DNA of 33,254 nt from Actinomycetota bacterium (lineage in GTDB: Bacteria > Actinomycetota > Acidimicrobiia > Acidimicrobiales > CADCTF01): contig JAHWJU010000015.1 of NCBI GenBank assembly GCA_019348255.1, positions 1 through 33,254 of the forward strand, given 5' to 3'. The notes beneath the pieces were generated by a model. That model had not been told where the DNA came from and did not search any database. It was given only the letters and a program-made list of their open reading frames with translations. The position numbers and the translations under genes were made by a program. Of the stretch, positions 14,792 through 21,818 are shown piece after piece. The stretch's first letter is position 1. Each line of letters begins with the position of its first letter.

Positions 14792-15805
14792 ATGGCAAAG
14801 GCATACAAGGCTGAGTACATCTGGATCGACGGGACCGAGCCGACACCGCTCCTGCGTTCGAAGACCAAGGTCATACCCGCGGGCCAGGAACCCCCCATCT
14901 GGGGATTCGACGGGTCCAGCACGAACCAGGCGCCGGGAAGGGCGAGCGACTGCGTCCTGCGGCCGGTGGCCGTCTTTGCCGATCCCATCCGCGGCGGTGA
15001 CGACAAGCTGGTCATGGCCGAGGTGCTGCTCACCGACTTGAGCCCGCACCCGTCCAACACCCGGTCGACTCTGGTGGGAGTGTCCGACACCTACGCGGAC
15101 CAGGAGCCCCTTTTCGGCCTCGAGCAGGAATACACCCTGTTCAAGGGCAGCCGCCCTCTCGGCTTCCCCGAGTCCGGTGGCTATCCCGGGCCGCAGGGCC
15201 CCTACTACTGCGGCGTAGGCCAGGACGACATCTACGGGCGGCCGCTGGTGGAGGCCCACATCGATGCCTGCCTCCGAGCCGGCATCTCCCTGTCCGGCAT
15301 CAATGCCGAGGTGATGCCAGGCCAGTGGGAGTTCCAGGTCGGGCCGTTGCCGCCGCTGGAGGTGTCCGACCAGCTGTGGGTGGCCCGGTGGCTGCTCCAC
15401 CGGCTGGGCGAGGACTTCGGGATCTCGGTCACCCTCGACCCCAAACCCGTCCGCGGTGACTGGAACGGCGCGGGCTGCCACACCAACTTCTCGACCAAGG
15501 AGATGCGCGAGAGCTACGACGCGGTGATCGGGGCGTGCGAGGCGCTGGCCAAGAACGCCGAGGAGCACGTGCACAACTACGGCTTCGGGATCGAGAACCG
15601 CCTGACCGGCCTGCACGAGACCGCGCCGTGGAACGAGTTCACCTACGGCGTCTCCGACCGAGGTGCTTCGGTCCGGATCCCGTGGCAGGTGGAGAAGGAA
15701 GGCAAGGGCTACATCGAGGACCGCCGGCCCAACGCCAACTGCGATCCCTACGTGGTGACCCGGCTCATCACCAGGACCTGCTGCGAGGCGCTGGCCAAAC
15801 CGTGA
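14792..15805 (+). CDS. glnII: type II (eukaryotic-like) glutamine synthetase
   Basis: A 337-aa glutamine synthetase of the GSII family, found in plants, animals, rhizobia, frankiae and streptomycetes, and not adenylylated by GlnE. Seen: AEYIWIDGTEP near the start, WGFDGSSTNQAPG, the GLEQEYTLF metal/ATP segment, GPYYCGVG, EVMPGQWEFQVGP, GAGCHTNFST and the C-terminal NRRPN-like DRRPNANCDPY. GSII is about 340-370 residues, so the length fits. The ATG at 14792 is preferred over a GTG three codons earlier because a TACCGT hexamer lies 7 nt upstream, giving a leaderless start. The phased boxes at 14718-14756 sit just upstream and probably place this gene under nitrogen control. glnA1 begins 27 nt downstream. 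Confidence 0.92.
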   Translation: MAKAYKAEYIWIDGTEPTPLLRSKTKVIPAGQEPPIWGFDGSSTNQAPGRASDCVLRPVAVFADPIRGGDDKLVMAEVLLTDLSPHPSNTRSTLVGVSDTYADQEPLFGLEQEYTLFKGSRPLGFPESGGYPGPQGPYYCGVGQDDIYGRPLVEAHIDACLRAGISLSGINAEVMPGQWEFQVGPLPPLEVSDQLWVARWLLHRLGEDFGISVTLDPKPVRGDWNGAGCHTNFSTKEMRESYDAVIGACEALAKNAEEHVHNYGFGIENRLTGLHETAPWNEFTYGVSDRGASVRIPWQVEKEGKGYIEDRRPNANCDPYVVTRLITRTCCEALAKP

Positions 15806-15819
15806 CCGGGGCAGCCGCC

Positions 15820-15825
15820 TAAGGT
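15820..15825 (+). promoter_or_regulatory. putative -10 box, leaderless glnA1 start
   Basis: TAAGGT followed by 7 nt and GTG at 15833. It would give glnA1 its own promoter within the short gap after the GSII gene. Confidence 0.45.
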
Positions 15826-15832
15826 CAGCCTG

Positions 15833-17257
15833 GTGGAAGCGCGCACCCCGGCCGAAGTCCTGCGGCATGCGGTAGACGAGGGCGTGGAGGTCGTAGATCT
15901 GCGGTTCTGCGACCTCCCTGGCCTCATGCAGCACTTCTCCGTCCCGGTGGCCCAGTTGACGGAGGAGGCCTTCGACGAGGGCTTCGGGTTCGACGGATCG
16001 TCGATCCGCGGGTTCCAGGAGATCCAGGAGTCGGACATGATCCTGGTTCCCGATCCGGCGACGGCATACCTCGACCCGTTCCGCGAGCACCCCACGCTCA
16101 ACCTCAACTGCTTCGTCCACGACCCGATCACCAGCGAGCCCTACAGCCGCGATCCGCGCCACGTCGCCCGCAAGGCCGAGGACTACCTGTCCACCACGGG
16201 CATCGCCGACACCGCGTACTTCGGTCCCGAGGCGGAGTTCTTCATCTTCGACGACGTGCGCTTCGCGCAGGACCAGCGGTCGGCCTTCTATTCGGTGGAC
16301 TCCGTCGAGGGCATCTGGAACTCCGCCCGTGACGAGAAGCCCAACCTGGGGTTCAAGCCGCGGTACAAGCAGGGCTACTTCCCGGTGCCGCCGATGGACC
16401 ACTTCCAGGACCTGCGCACCGAGATGACCCTCGCCCTCATGAAGCTCGGGATCGAGGTGGAGGTGCAGCACCACGAGGTGGGCACCGCCGGGCAGGGCGA
16501 GATCGACATCCGCTTCGACACGCTGCTGTCGATGGCCGACAGCCTCATGCTCTTCAAGTACGTCGTGAAGAGCGTGGCCCGCAGGCGCGGGCACTCAGCC
16601 ACCTTCATGCCCAAGCCCCTGTTCCAGGACAACGGGTCCGGCATGCACACCCACCAGTCGCTGTGGAAGGGTGGCGAGCCTCTCTTCTACGACGAGCGCG
16701 GTTACGCGGGGCTTTCCGACGTGGCCCGCTGGTACATCGGCGGCCTTCTGGCCCACGCCCCGGCGGTGCTGGCCTTCGCCGCCCCCACCACGAACTCCTA
16801 CAAGCGGCTGGTGCCGGGCTACGAGGCGCCCGTCAACCTGGTGTACAGCCAGCGCAACCGTTCCGCGTCGGTGCGGATCCCGCTGTATTCGAAGTCGCCC
16901 AAGGCGAAGCGGATCGAGTTCCGCTGCCCCGACCCGTCGTGCAACCCCTACCTGGCCTTCTCGGCGATGCTGATGGCGGGCCTCGACGGTGTGGTCAACC
17001 GCACCGAGCCCCCCGATCCCGTGGACAAGGACCTCTACGACCTGCCGCCCGAGGAACTGGCCCGGGTGCCGCAGGTGCCGGCTTCGCTGGACGAGGCGTT
17101 GCTGGCGCTGGAGGCCGATCGGGCCTTTCTACAAGCCGGCGGCGTCTTCACCGACGACCTCATCGAGACTTGGATCTCCTACAAGCGGCTGAACGAGATA
17201 GACGAGATGCGGCTCCGGCCCCACCCGTGGGAGTTCATGCTCTACTACGACATCTAG
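15833..17257 (+). CDS. glnA: type I glutamine synthetase, adenylylated GSI-beta form
   Basis: A 474-aa main glutamine synthetase, a dodecamer in this family. It matches mycobacterial GlnA1 along its length: [75 protein letters not shown], and the adenylylation loop [11 protein letters not shown], whose Tyr is the GlnE target; GlnE is encoded at 27443-30157. The GTG start has a TAAGGT hexamer 7 nt upstream. The last codons, encoding EFMLYYDI and the stop, form one copy of a 26-bp repeat whose other copy is at 20363-20388. The gene thus appears to be the integration site of the element downstream, which restored an intact C-terminus. No lesion is present. Confidence 0.94.
   Translation: MEARTPAEVLRHAVDEGVEVVDLRFCDLPGLMQHFSVPVAQLTEEAFDEGFGFDGSSIRGFQEIQESDMILVPDPATAYLDPFREHPTLNLNCFVHDPITSEPYSRDPRHVARKAEDYLSTTGIADTAYFGPEAEFFIFDDVRFAQDQRSAFYSVDSVEGIWNSARDEKPNLGFKPRYKQGYFPVPPMDHFQDLRTEMTLALMKLGIEVEVQHHEVGTAGQGEIDIRFDTLLSMADSLMLFKYVVKSVARRRGHSATFMPKPLFQDNGSGMHTHQSLWKGGEPLFYDERGYAGLSDVARWYIGGLLAHAPAVLAFAAPTTNSYKRLVPGYEAPVNLVYSQRNRSASVRIPLYSKSPKAKRIEFRCPDPSCNPYLAFSAMLMAGLDGVVNRTEPPDPVDKDLYDLPPEELARVPQVPASLDEALLALEADRAFLQAGGVFTDDLIETWISYKRLNEIDEMRLRPHPWEFMLYYDI
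17232..17257. repeat. 26-bp direct repeat, copy 1 (putative att site in the glnA1 3' end)
   Basis: Identical over 26 bp to 20363-20388; the flanking bases differ on both sides. It covers the last eight codons of glnA1 (the first only in part) and the stop. The position at a gene 3' end, together with the integrase remnant between the copies, fits an attL/attR pair. Confidence 0.85.
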
Positions 17258-17270
17258 ACAAAGGGCCTCT

Positions 17271-17305
17271 GGCCTGGGCTTTTCCGGACGGATGGCCGGC
17301 CCAGG
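17271..17305 (+). terminator. possible hairpin after glnA1
   Basis: CCTGGGC (17273-17279) pairs with GCCCAGG (17299-17305) across a 19-nt loop that begins with a short T run. There is no T tract after the stem. A weak candidate for transcript end. Confidence 0.3.
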
Positions 17306-17386
17306 ACGCGGTTTGGACGCGGGAGGACGCGGCTGGTGGCCTCGGCTGGTGTCTCGACGGCCCGCCCAGGGCGCACTCGCCGGCCC

Positions 17387-17392
17387 TACGAT
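17387..17392 (+). promoter_or_regulatory. putative -10 box of the MNT-HepT pair
   Basis: TACGAT followed by 6 nt and GTG at 17399. Confidence 0.4.
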
Positions 17393-17398
17393 GATGGT

Positions 17399-17698
17399 GT
17401 GACCATGCCTGGCCTCTTCGTCGACCTCGAGCGCCTGCGCGACATCTGCAGCCGCTACGGCGTGTCCCGGCTCGAGGTCTTCGGCTCGGTCGGTCGAGGT
17501 GAAGAGTCGCCTGACAGCGATGTCGACGTGCTCTACGAGCTGGCGCCGGACTCTCGCCTCGGGTGGGACATCGAGGAGCTGGCGGACGAGCTGTCGGAGT
17601 TGCTCGGCCGCAGGGCCGACCTCGTCTCGCGGAACGCACTACACCATCGACTGCGGGACGAGGTTCTCTCGGAGGCTCGCCTGCTCTATGCGGCGTGA
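17399..17698 (+). CDS. mntA: MntA-type minimal nucleotidyltransferase antitoxin
   Basis: A 99-aa minimal nucleotidyltransferase. The catalytic pattern is clear: GSVGRGEESPDSDVDVLYE, that is GS followed by the DxD pair, within a compact one-domain protein. In HEPN-MNT toxin-antitoxin pairs MntA transfers AMP to the HepT toxin and silences it. The downstream frame overlaps by 11 nt and encodes a HepT-like protein, which confirms the pairing. GTG 17399 is chosen because it follows a TACGAT box at leaderless spacing; ATG 17405, two codons later, is an alternative. The gene itself appears intact. It lies between the glnA1 repeat copy and the integrase remnant, so it is cargo of the islet. Autoregulation by the pair is common but no operator was identified here. 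Confidence 0.82.
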   Translation: MTMPGLFVDLERLRDICSRYGVSRLEVFGSVGRGEESPDSDVDVLYELAPDSRLGWDIEELADELSELLGRRADLVSRNALHHRLRDEVLSEARLLYAA

Positions 17699-17957
17699 GC
17701 TCCTCCTCGTCGGGGAGATGATCGAGGCCGCATCACAGGCGCGCTCACTCGTCGCTGGCATCGACCTCGCGACTCTTGGCGCGGACCGTGAGCGCCGAGA
17801 CGCATTGCTGTGGAACTTCACCGTCCTAGGGGAGGCCGCAGCTCAGCTCGACGAGCAGGTCAAGGTGCGGTTTCCTGAGGTGCCCTGGGCGCAGCCCGCT
17901 CGTCTGCGAAACCGGATCATCCACGGCTGCTCGCCGGGGCCGACCACGCGCTCGTGA
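17688..17957 (+). pseudogene. hepT: C-terminally truncated HepT-like HEPN toxin
   Basis: An 89-residue frame, ATG 17688, overlapping mntA by 11 nt. Residues 1-80 are a HepT/DUF86 HEPN domain: ELLLVGEMIEAASQA, LLWNFTVLGEAAAQL, then the RNase motif R-N-R-I-I-H (RX4H). Full-length relatives run on for 20-40 residues, and the active motif is normally RX4HXY, whose Tyr is the AMPylation target of MntA. Here the chain reads RIIHGCSPGPTTRS and stops, so the Tyr position is Cys and the C-terminal helix is lost. The break lies where sequence antisense to the integrase remnant begins, suggesting a deletion or insertion junction at about 17930-17950. RNase activity is probably lost, though the His is still present. 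Confidence 0.72.
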
Positions 17958-18570
17958 GGACGCTGGCGTAGTAGTGACGCAGATCGTGCGGTGTCGCCCA
18001 GTCCGGCGTCCCCGCGATGCGCTTGGCGGTGTTCCAGCGCGGCGGAGAACGGGTGCTCCTGGATGAGCAGGCCCTGGGCGTTGGTGAAAATGACGTTCGT
18101 ATCCACCTCGGGAGGCCATCGCGCCATGTGGGCGGCGATGGCGTCGGCCACCGTCTGAGGCAGCGGAATCGACCGGTACGACGCCTGGGTCTTGAGCGGT
18201 GCGAGCCCGACTCCACCGCCCGACAGGCGAGCGACCTGCTGGTCGACGCGAACGGTGCGTCGGAGAAAATCGACCCGCCCCGCCCGAAGACCGAACAGCT
18301 CGCCCGGCCGCAGACCTGTTCCTGCCGCCGTTTAGGACCAGCGCGGCGTACCGAGGCGCGATTGCGTCGGCCAGCGCGTGGACCTGCTCCGTCGAGAGCA
18401 CCTCGAGCATCGACGCCGGGCAGCCGCTCCCCCAAGCGATGGACGAGTGCCTGGACCTCGCTTGGCTTCACCGCGGCCATCGGCCGGTGGCCGAGCGACG
18501 GGTACACGTGGAGCCGGCGTTGGGTCTCGATGGACACCGCGGTGCCGGGGCGGTGATGTGGCCGGTTCCT
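17945..18570 (-). pseudogene. degraded tyrosine recombinase (integrase)
   Basis: Pieces of one phage/ICE-type integrase lie in different minus-strand frames. In order: HRPGTAVSIETQ with HVYPSLGHRPMAAVKPSEVQ (SAM-like N-terminal domain, about 18560-18415); LSTEQVHALADAIAPRYAALVL (about 18400-18335); TGLRPGELFGLRAGRVDFLRRT containing the box-I Arg, continuing to SIPLPQTVADAIAAH and FTNAQGLLIQEHPFSAALE (about 18325-18025); and DWATPHDLRHYYASVLTSA with the HxLR box (about 18000-17945). At least three frame changes are needed, a linker between the first two pieces is missing, and the C-terminal catalytic Tyr is absent. It resembles actinobacterial integrases that target gene 3' ends. It is probably the recombinase that once inserted this islet. 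Confidence 0.8.
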
Positions 18571-18619
18571 GGTGACGTCCCGGCAGGGCGGCAAGTCGTT
18601 GTGCGGAGGTCGGTCAGGG

Positions 18620-19465
18620 CTATGGTCTGGCTGTGGCGGTCGCGATGAGGCCGCTCGCGCGGAGTTCGACAGTGCCATCTCGTTCGAACGGGCGAAGCGC
18701 TTCGACGATGGCGGCACGGGCTGCGGCGCGCTTGGCCGGGTCACGGCGGAGGGCTCGAACGATGAGCGGGTTGAACTCCAGTGCCATGTCGGCCACCGCC
18801 TCAGAGCCACCAGCGGGATGCGGCGGGTCCAACGTGAGGCCGATGACCTCGACCTCGGCCCAGCCCGCCGCCGTCAACACGTCCTGAATGAGCTCACTCG
18901 ACGACAACGAGAACGGACCGGGCTCGCCAGGGCCTGCGAACGTCGGCGGGCCGAGCACAGGAACGCTTGCGATCACGGGCGTCGTCATCACCGGGTTGTC
19001 GAATGGTGGCCCCCAGCAGCAGAAGCCGATCCGTCCCTCGACGGTACTGAGTGCACGCAGCCGGGCGAATGCGGCAACGGGATCGTCGAAGAACATGACT
19101 CCGAACCGGGAGAACACGACGTCGAACGCCCCGGACGATTCCAAGCCGAGCACGTCGCCGAGCTCATACCGCACGTTGTTGCCGGCGGCGGCGCGGGCCG
19201 CTTCGATCATGGGGGCGCTGATGTCCACGCCCACCACCTCGGTCGCGCCTCGCTCGACCAGCTGGTTGGTTGTCGAACCCGTCCCACATCCGACATCGAG
19301 GACGCGGGTGCCCGACAGGTCGCCGAGTGCGTCCATCACCGCTGCGCCGAACGGCGCCGCCTGCTCGTCGTGAATTGCTGCGTACTTGACCCAGGCCTCA
19401 CCGACGAGGTCATTCCACACTTCTCGTTGCGCCACTGCCTCGCGGTGCTCATTCGTCATGCCCAT
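18620..19465 (-). CDS. class I SAM-dependent methyltransferase
   Basis: A 281-aa small-molecule-type methyltransferase. Motif I is VLDVGCGTGSTT (about residues 55-66), the acidic residue of the second strand is in VVGVDISAPMI, motif post-I to IV includes FDVVFSRFGVMFFDD, followed by RIGFCCWGPP. The pattern matches UbiE/COQ5-like and antibiotic-associated methyltransferases; the substrate is unknown. The ATG at 19465 follows a GGAGG site with 5-nt spacing, and a second ATG two codons later is possible. It is divergent from a TetR regulator with a palindromic region between them, a common arrangement where the regulator controls the neighbour. It lies within the glnA1-associated islet as probable cargo. 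Confidence 0.82.
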   Translation of the reverse strand: MGMTNEHREAVAQREVWNDLVGEAWVKYAAIHDEQAAPFGAAVMDALGDLSGTRVLDVGCGTGSTTNQLVERGATEVVGVDISAPMIEAARAAAGNNVRYELGDVLGLESSGAFDVVFSRFGVMFFDDPVAAFARLRALSTVEGRIGFCCWGPPFDNPVMTTPVIASVPVLGPPTFAGPGEPGPFSLSSSELIQDVLTAAGWAEVEVIGLTLDPPHPAGGSEAVADMALEFNPLIVRALRRDPAKRAAARAAIVEALRPFERDGTVELRASGLIATATARP

Positions 19466-19491
19466 CCCCGCCTCCTGACATCTCCGATTAG

Positions 19492-19515
19492 CTACTCGTG
19501 AGTAGTATTCAATAC
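19492..19515. promoter_or_regulatory. palindromes between the methyltransferase and TetR genes, putative operator
   Basis: CTACTC (19492-19497) and GAGTAG (19500-19505) are perfect 6-bp arms around 2 nt. They adjoin a second palindrome, GTATT-C-AATAC (19505-19515). Both lie in the 67-bp AT-richer gap between divergent genes. A TetR-type dimer operator is the natural reading; binding is not shown. Confidence 0.5.
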
Positions 19516-19532
19516 AAAGCTGAGGTAGTCAA

Positions 19533-20210
19533 GTGACAGAAGGAAAGGCGAGCCGCCGTCGCTACCGGTCCCCGCGGCGTGAGCAGCAAGCGGCGGCGAC
19601 ACGCCGGGAGATCGTGTTGGCGGCGAAGCGGCTGTTCGAAGTGCGCGGGTATGCGAGCACGAGCATGAACGCGGTCGCGACCGAAGCCGGCGTTGCGCTG
19701 AAGACCGTGTACCTCGTGTTCGAGAGCAAAGCCCGGCTGCTGCGTGCCGTGTGGGACCTCTCATTGAAGGGTGACGACTCCGATGCCCCGGTAGCAGAGC
19801 GTCCCTGGTACGTCGAGGTACTCGAGGAGCCTGATCCCGAGCGCAAGCTCCGGCGTCTCGCCGCGGCCTCGTGCGTCGTGAAGGTGCGCATCGCCACGTT
19901 GCTAGGAGTCATCAGAGACGCGGCACCCAGCGACGACGAGATCAGCGCGCTTTGGACGCTGATCCAGTCCGACTTCCACGCGAACCAAGGAGCGATCGTC
20001 GCAACGCTCGATCGAGCCGGCGCACTCGCTCCCGGTCTCGACGGCACGCACGCCACCGACATCCTGTGGACCCTCAACCATCCCGACGTCTGGCTGCTCC
20101 TCGTCGGACAGCGGGGATGGACTGCCGCGCAGTTCGAGAGATGGCTGGGCGACACTGCCATCGCGCAACTCCTCGGCGCACCGAACTCGGGCCGACGCGG
20201 AGGTCGGTAG
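19533..20210 (+). CDS. TetR/AcrR-family transcriptional regulator
   Basis: A 225-aa regulator with an N-terminal TetR helix-turn-helix: TRREIVLAAKRLFEVRGYASTSMNAVATEAGVALKTVYLVFESKARLL at about residues 23-70, written here as the span of the motif's core positions ALKTVYLVFESK and MNAVATEAGV. The C-terminal ligand domain (75-215) has no recognisable specificity. GTG 19533 is the start; a weak GAGG site lies upstream. The divergent methyltransferase and the palindromes at 19492-19515 suggest it controls both genes. It is the last intact gene before the second glnA1 repeat copy. Confidence 0.85.
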   Translation: MTEGKASRRRYRSPRREQQAAATRREIVLAAKRLFEVRGYASTSMNAVATEAGVALKTVYLVFESKARLLRAVWDLSLKGDDSDAPVAERPWYVEVLEEPDPERKLRRLAAASCVVKVRIATLLGVIRDAAPSDDEISALWTLIQSDFHANQGAIVATLDRAGALAPGLDGTHATDILWTLNHPDVWLLLVGQRGWTAAQFERWLGDTAIAQLLGAPNSGRRGGR

Positions 20211-20362
20211 CGGACCGGGCCTCACCCGGCGCGAACGGATCGAGGAGCTTCGTCTGCACGGCGACCAACGAAAGCTCTTGGAAAGGAGCAGCGGCGACGG
20301 CCTTGGGTCACCCCAGATTCGGCGTTCGGCCATATCCAGACGCGACGCGAACCACGCTCAGT
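20211..20362. other. non-coding end of the islet
   Basis: About 150 bp between the TetR stop and the second att-like repeat. No gene, terminator or repeat was recognised. A short plus-strand frame here does not resemble any family I know. Confidence 0.3.
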
Positions 20363-20388
20363 AGTTCATGCTCTACTACGACATCTAG
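20363..20388. repeat. 26-bp direct repeat, copy 2 (distal att-like site)
   Basis: Identical to 17232-17257 in the glnA1 end, including the stop codon. It stands alone with no coding context upstream, which is the expected footprint of the original gene end displaced by an integrated element. Confidence 0.85.
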
Positions 20389-20406
20389 GGGCCCGAGCGA
20401 GGCCAT

Positions 20407-20475
20407 CGTTCGGGTCCTCCTGGCGACCACAGCTGGCCATACGACGCCGCGTCACGACCAGAAGGACCCGAAACG
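20407..20475. terminator. large inverted repeat, probable bidirectional terminator
   Basis: The segment 20407-20423 pairs with 20458-20475 with a perfect core of CGGGTCCT plus CTGG and one bulge or mismatch; the loop is about 34 nt. It lies between the ancestral glnA1 end (plus) and the DUF1059-like gene (minus), so it suits termination of converging transcripts. There are no long T tracts. An insertion-sequence end is an alternative. Confidence 0.45.
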
Positions 20476-20494
20476 TTGCGGCCCCAGCGCAGAC

Positions 20495-20671
20495 TCAGCT
20501 CTGGCGGATCTTCTGCCTCACGAAGTTCCAGATCGTGTCCGTCGTCTGCTCGACCTTGTGCTTCTTGCGTACGTGGTCTGCCACCTTGGACTTCAGTTCG
20601 TCCTCACTGCTTGCTTTGCCTGACCAACTGCAGGCATGGTCGGCGTCCCTTCACCTGAACTCATATGCCAC
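20495..20671 (-). pseudogene. DUF1059-like small protein interrupted by one in-frame TGA
   Basis: A 58-codon frame on the minus strand beginning GTG at 20671 with a strong GAGAGGAG site 7 nt upstream. It reads V-A-Y-E-F-R, then TGA at 20653-20651, then RDADHACSWSGK, EDELKSKVADHVRKKHKV and a C-terminal IRQS. This matches the short DUF1059 family, in which YEFRC-x-DAG begins the protein; the TGA stands where the first conserved Cys is expected. No other lesion is present. Its start overlaps the end of the upstream ABC ATPase gene by 11 nt, so it would be the last gene of that transcript. It may be a fresh pseudogene, a sequencing error, or a recoded (selenocysteine) codon; the last is speculative. 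Confidence 0.6.
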
Positions 20672-21818
20672 CGCAGGACTCCTCTCGAGTTGTCGTCGTG
20701 TATGTCTCCGGTGCCGGCGCCGCCTCTGGATGTTGCGCAGGGTCAGCCCGACCAGCGTCGTCGTCCGGCCACAGCACCTCGGCGAAGTGGCAGGCGCTAC
20801 GGTGGCCGAGCCCTTGGCGGTCGACGAGGTCGGGGACTTCCTCCGCGCAGCGGTCGCGGGCCTTCCAGCACCGTGTCCTGAACCTGCATCCGGAGGGAGG
20901 CGAGGCCGGGCTGGGCATGTCGCCGGTGATGACGAGGCGGTTCCGGCGTTCGCGGACTGACGGATCGGGCACGGGGACAGCCGACAGCAGCGACTGCGTG
21001 TACGGGTGCGTCGGCGCTCCATAGACGGCATCCCGGTCGCCCATCTCGACGATGGTGCCCAGGTACATCACCGCCACCCGGTTGGAGATGTGACGAACCA
21101 CCGACAGGTCGTGGGAGATGAACAGGTACGCGAGACCCAACTCCTCCTGAAGACGCTGCAGCAAGGTGATGAGCTGGGCCTGAATCGAGACGTCGAGCGC
21201 TGAGACGGGTTCGTCGAGCACCAACACGCGCGGGTTGAGGGCGAGGGCGCGGGCGATGCCGATTCGCTGGAGCTGCCCGCCGGAGAACTGGTGCGGGTAC
21301 CGAGCCCCGTGCTCCGGCTGCAGGCCCACCATCTGAAGGAGATCCGCCACCCGCTCCCGTCGCTCCCGGTTCGTCCCGAGGTCGTGGATGTCGAGCGATT
21401 CTCCGACGATGTCCTGCACGCTCATCCGGGGGTTGAGCGAGCCGTAGGGGTCTTGGAAGACGATTTGCATTCGGCGCCGCATCTCTCGTAGATCGCTGCT
21501 CGAGCACGCGGCGAGGTCCCGGCCCTCGAACAGGATGCGACCGGCCGTCGGCTCGACCAACCGCATGAGCGCCAGCGCAGCAGTCGACTTTCCGCAACCG
21601 GATTCACCCACCAGACCGAGTGTCTCTCCGGCCGCCAGGCTGAAGGTGATCCCGTCCACGGCCCGGACATGCCCTCTCACGCGTCGGAACATCCCGGAGC
21701 GGATGGGGAAATGGACTCGGAGGTCTTCAACCCGTAGCACCTCGTCGGCCGGTTGCCGTGGAGCGAGCTCTTCCAGCTGCGGGCCCGATCGCGCCGGCCA
21801 TCCGGCGCCCGAAGTCAC
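20661..21818 (-). CDS. oligopeptide/dipeptide ABC transporter ATPase, OppF/DppF type
   Basis: A 385-aa ATPase of a peptide (or nickel/opine) importer. Walker A GESGCGKST, Q-loop FQDPYGSLNPRMSV, signature FSGGQLQRIGIARAL, Walker B VLVLDEPVSALDVS, and switch His in FISHDLSVV. The C-terminal oligopeptide-family extension (HPYTQSLLSAVPVPDP and the CRFRTRCWKARDRC cysteine motif, which binds an Fe-S cluster in some relatives) is present. The GTG start overlaps the stop of the OppD-type gene by 4 nt. An acidic, Ala/Pro/Thr-rich tail of about 40 residues follows the conserved end. Partner genes, the binding protein and permeases, are on the opposite strand from 22941. Confidence 0.9.
   Translation of the reverse strand: MTSGAGWPARSGPQLEELAPRQPADEVLRVEDLRVHFPIRSGMFRRVRGHVRAVDGITFSLAAGETLGLVGESGCGKSTAALALMRLVEPTAGRILFEGRDLAACSSSDLREMRRRMQIVFQDPYGSLNPRMSVQDIVGESLDIHDLGTNRERRERVADLLQMVGLQPEHGARYPHQFSGGQLQRIGIARALALNPRVLVLDEPVSALDVSIQAQLITLLQRLQEELGLAYLFISHDLSVVRHISNRVAVMYLGTIVEMGDRDAVYGAPTHPYTQSLLSAVPVPDPSVRERRNRLVITGDMPSPASPPSGCRFRTRCWKARDRCAEEVPDLVDRQGLGHRSACHFAEVLWPDDDAGRADPAQHPEAAPAPETYTTTTREESCGGI

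Larger units (their letters stand above)
17232..20388. mobile_element. decayed integrative element inserted at the 3' end of glnA1
   Basis: A 3.1-kb segment bounded by perfect 26-bp repeats of the glnA1 end. It contains, in order, a nucleotidyltransferase antitoxin gene, a truncated HepT gene, a frameshifted tyrosine integrase on the minus strand, a SAM methyltransferase and a divergent TetR regulator. No excisionase, replication or conjugation gene was seen. Base composition looks somewhat less GC-rich over the methyltransferase and TetR genes than around them. The integrase is broken, so the element is probably immobile and only its cargo persists. The copy at 20363-20388 would be the original gene end, and the copy within glnA1 the one brought in. 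Confidence 0.75.

Noticed and set aside
14543-16594. A 683-codon open frame on the minus strand antisense to the GSII and glnA1 genes
   Set aside because: It is the shadow of high-GC coding sequence. The plus-strand products are clear glutamine synthetases, and the antisense translation shows no family.
17258-17398. A tRNA gene at the left end of the islet
   Set aside because: No cloverleaf, anticodon stem or TPsiC-like sequence was found; the repeat belongs to the glnA1 coding end.
20646-20671. A plain selenocysteine gene call for the DUF1059-like frame
   Set aside because: The downstream hairpin lacks the expected early G in its loop, and no selenocysteine machinery is visible in the window; kept only as a speculative alternative.
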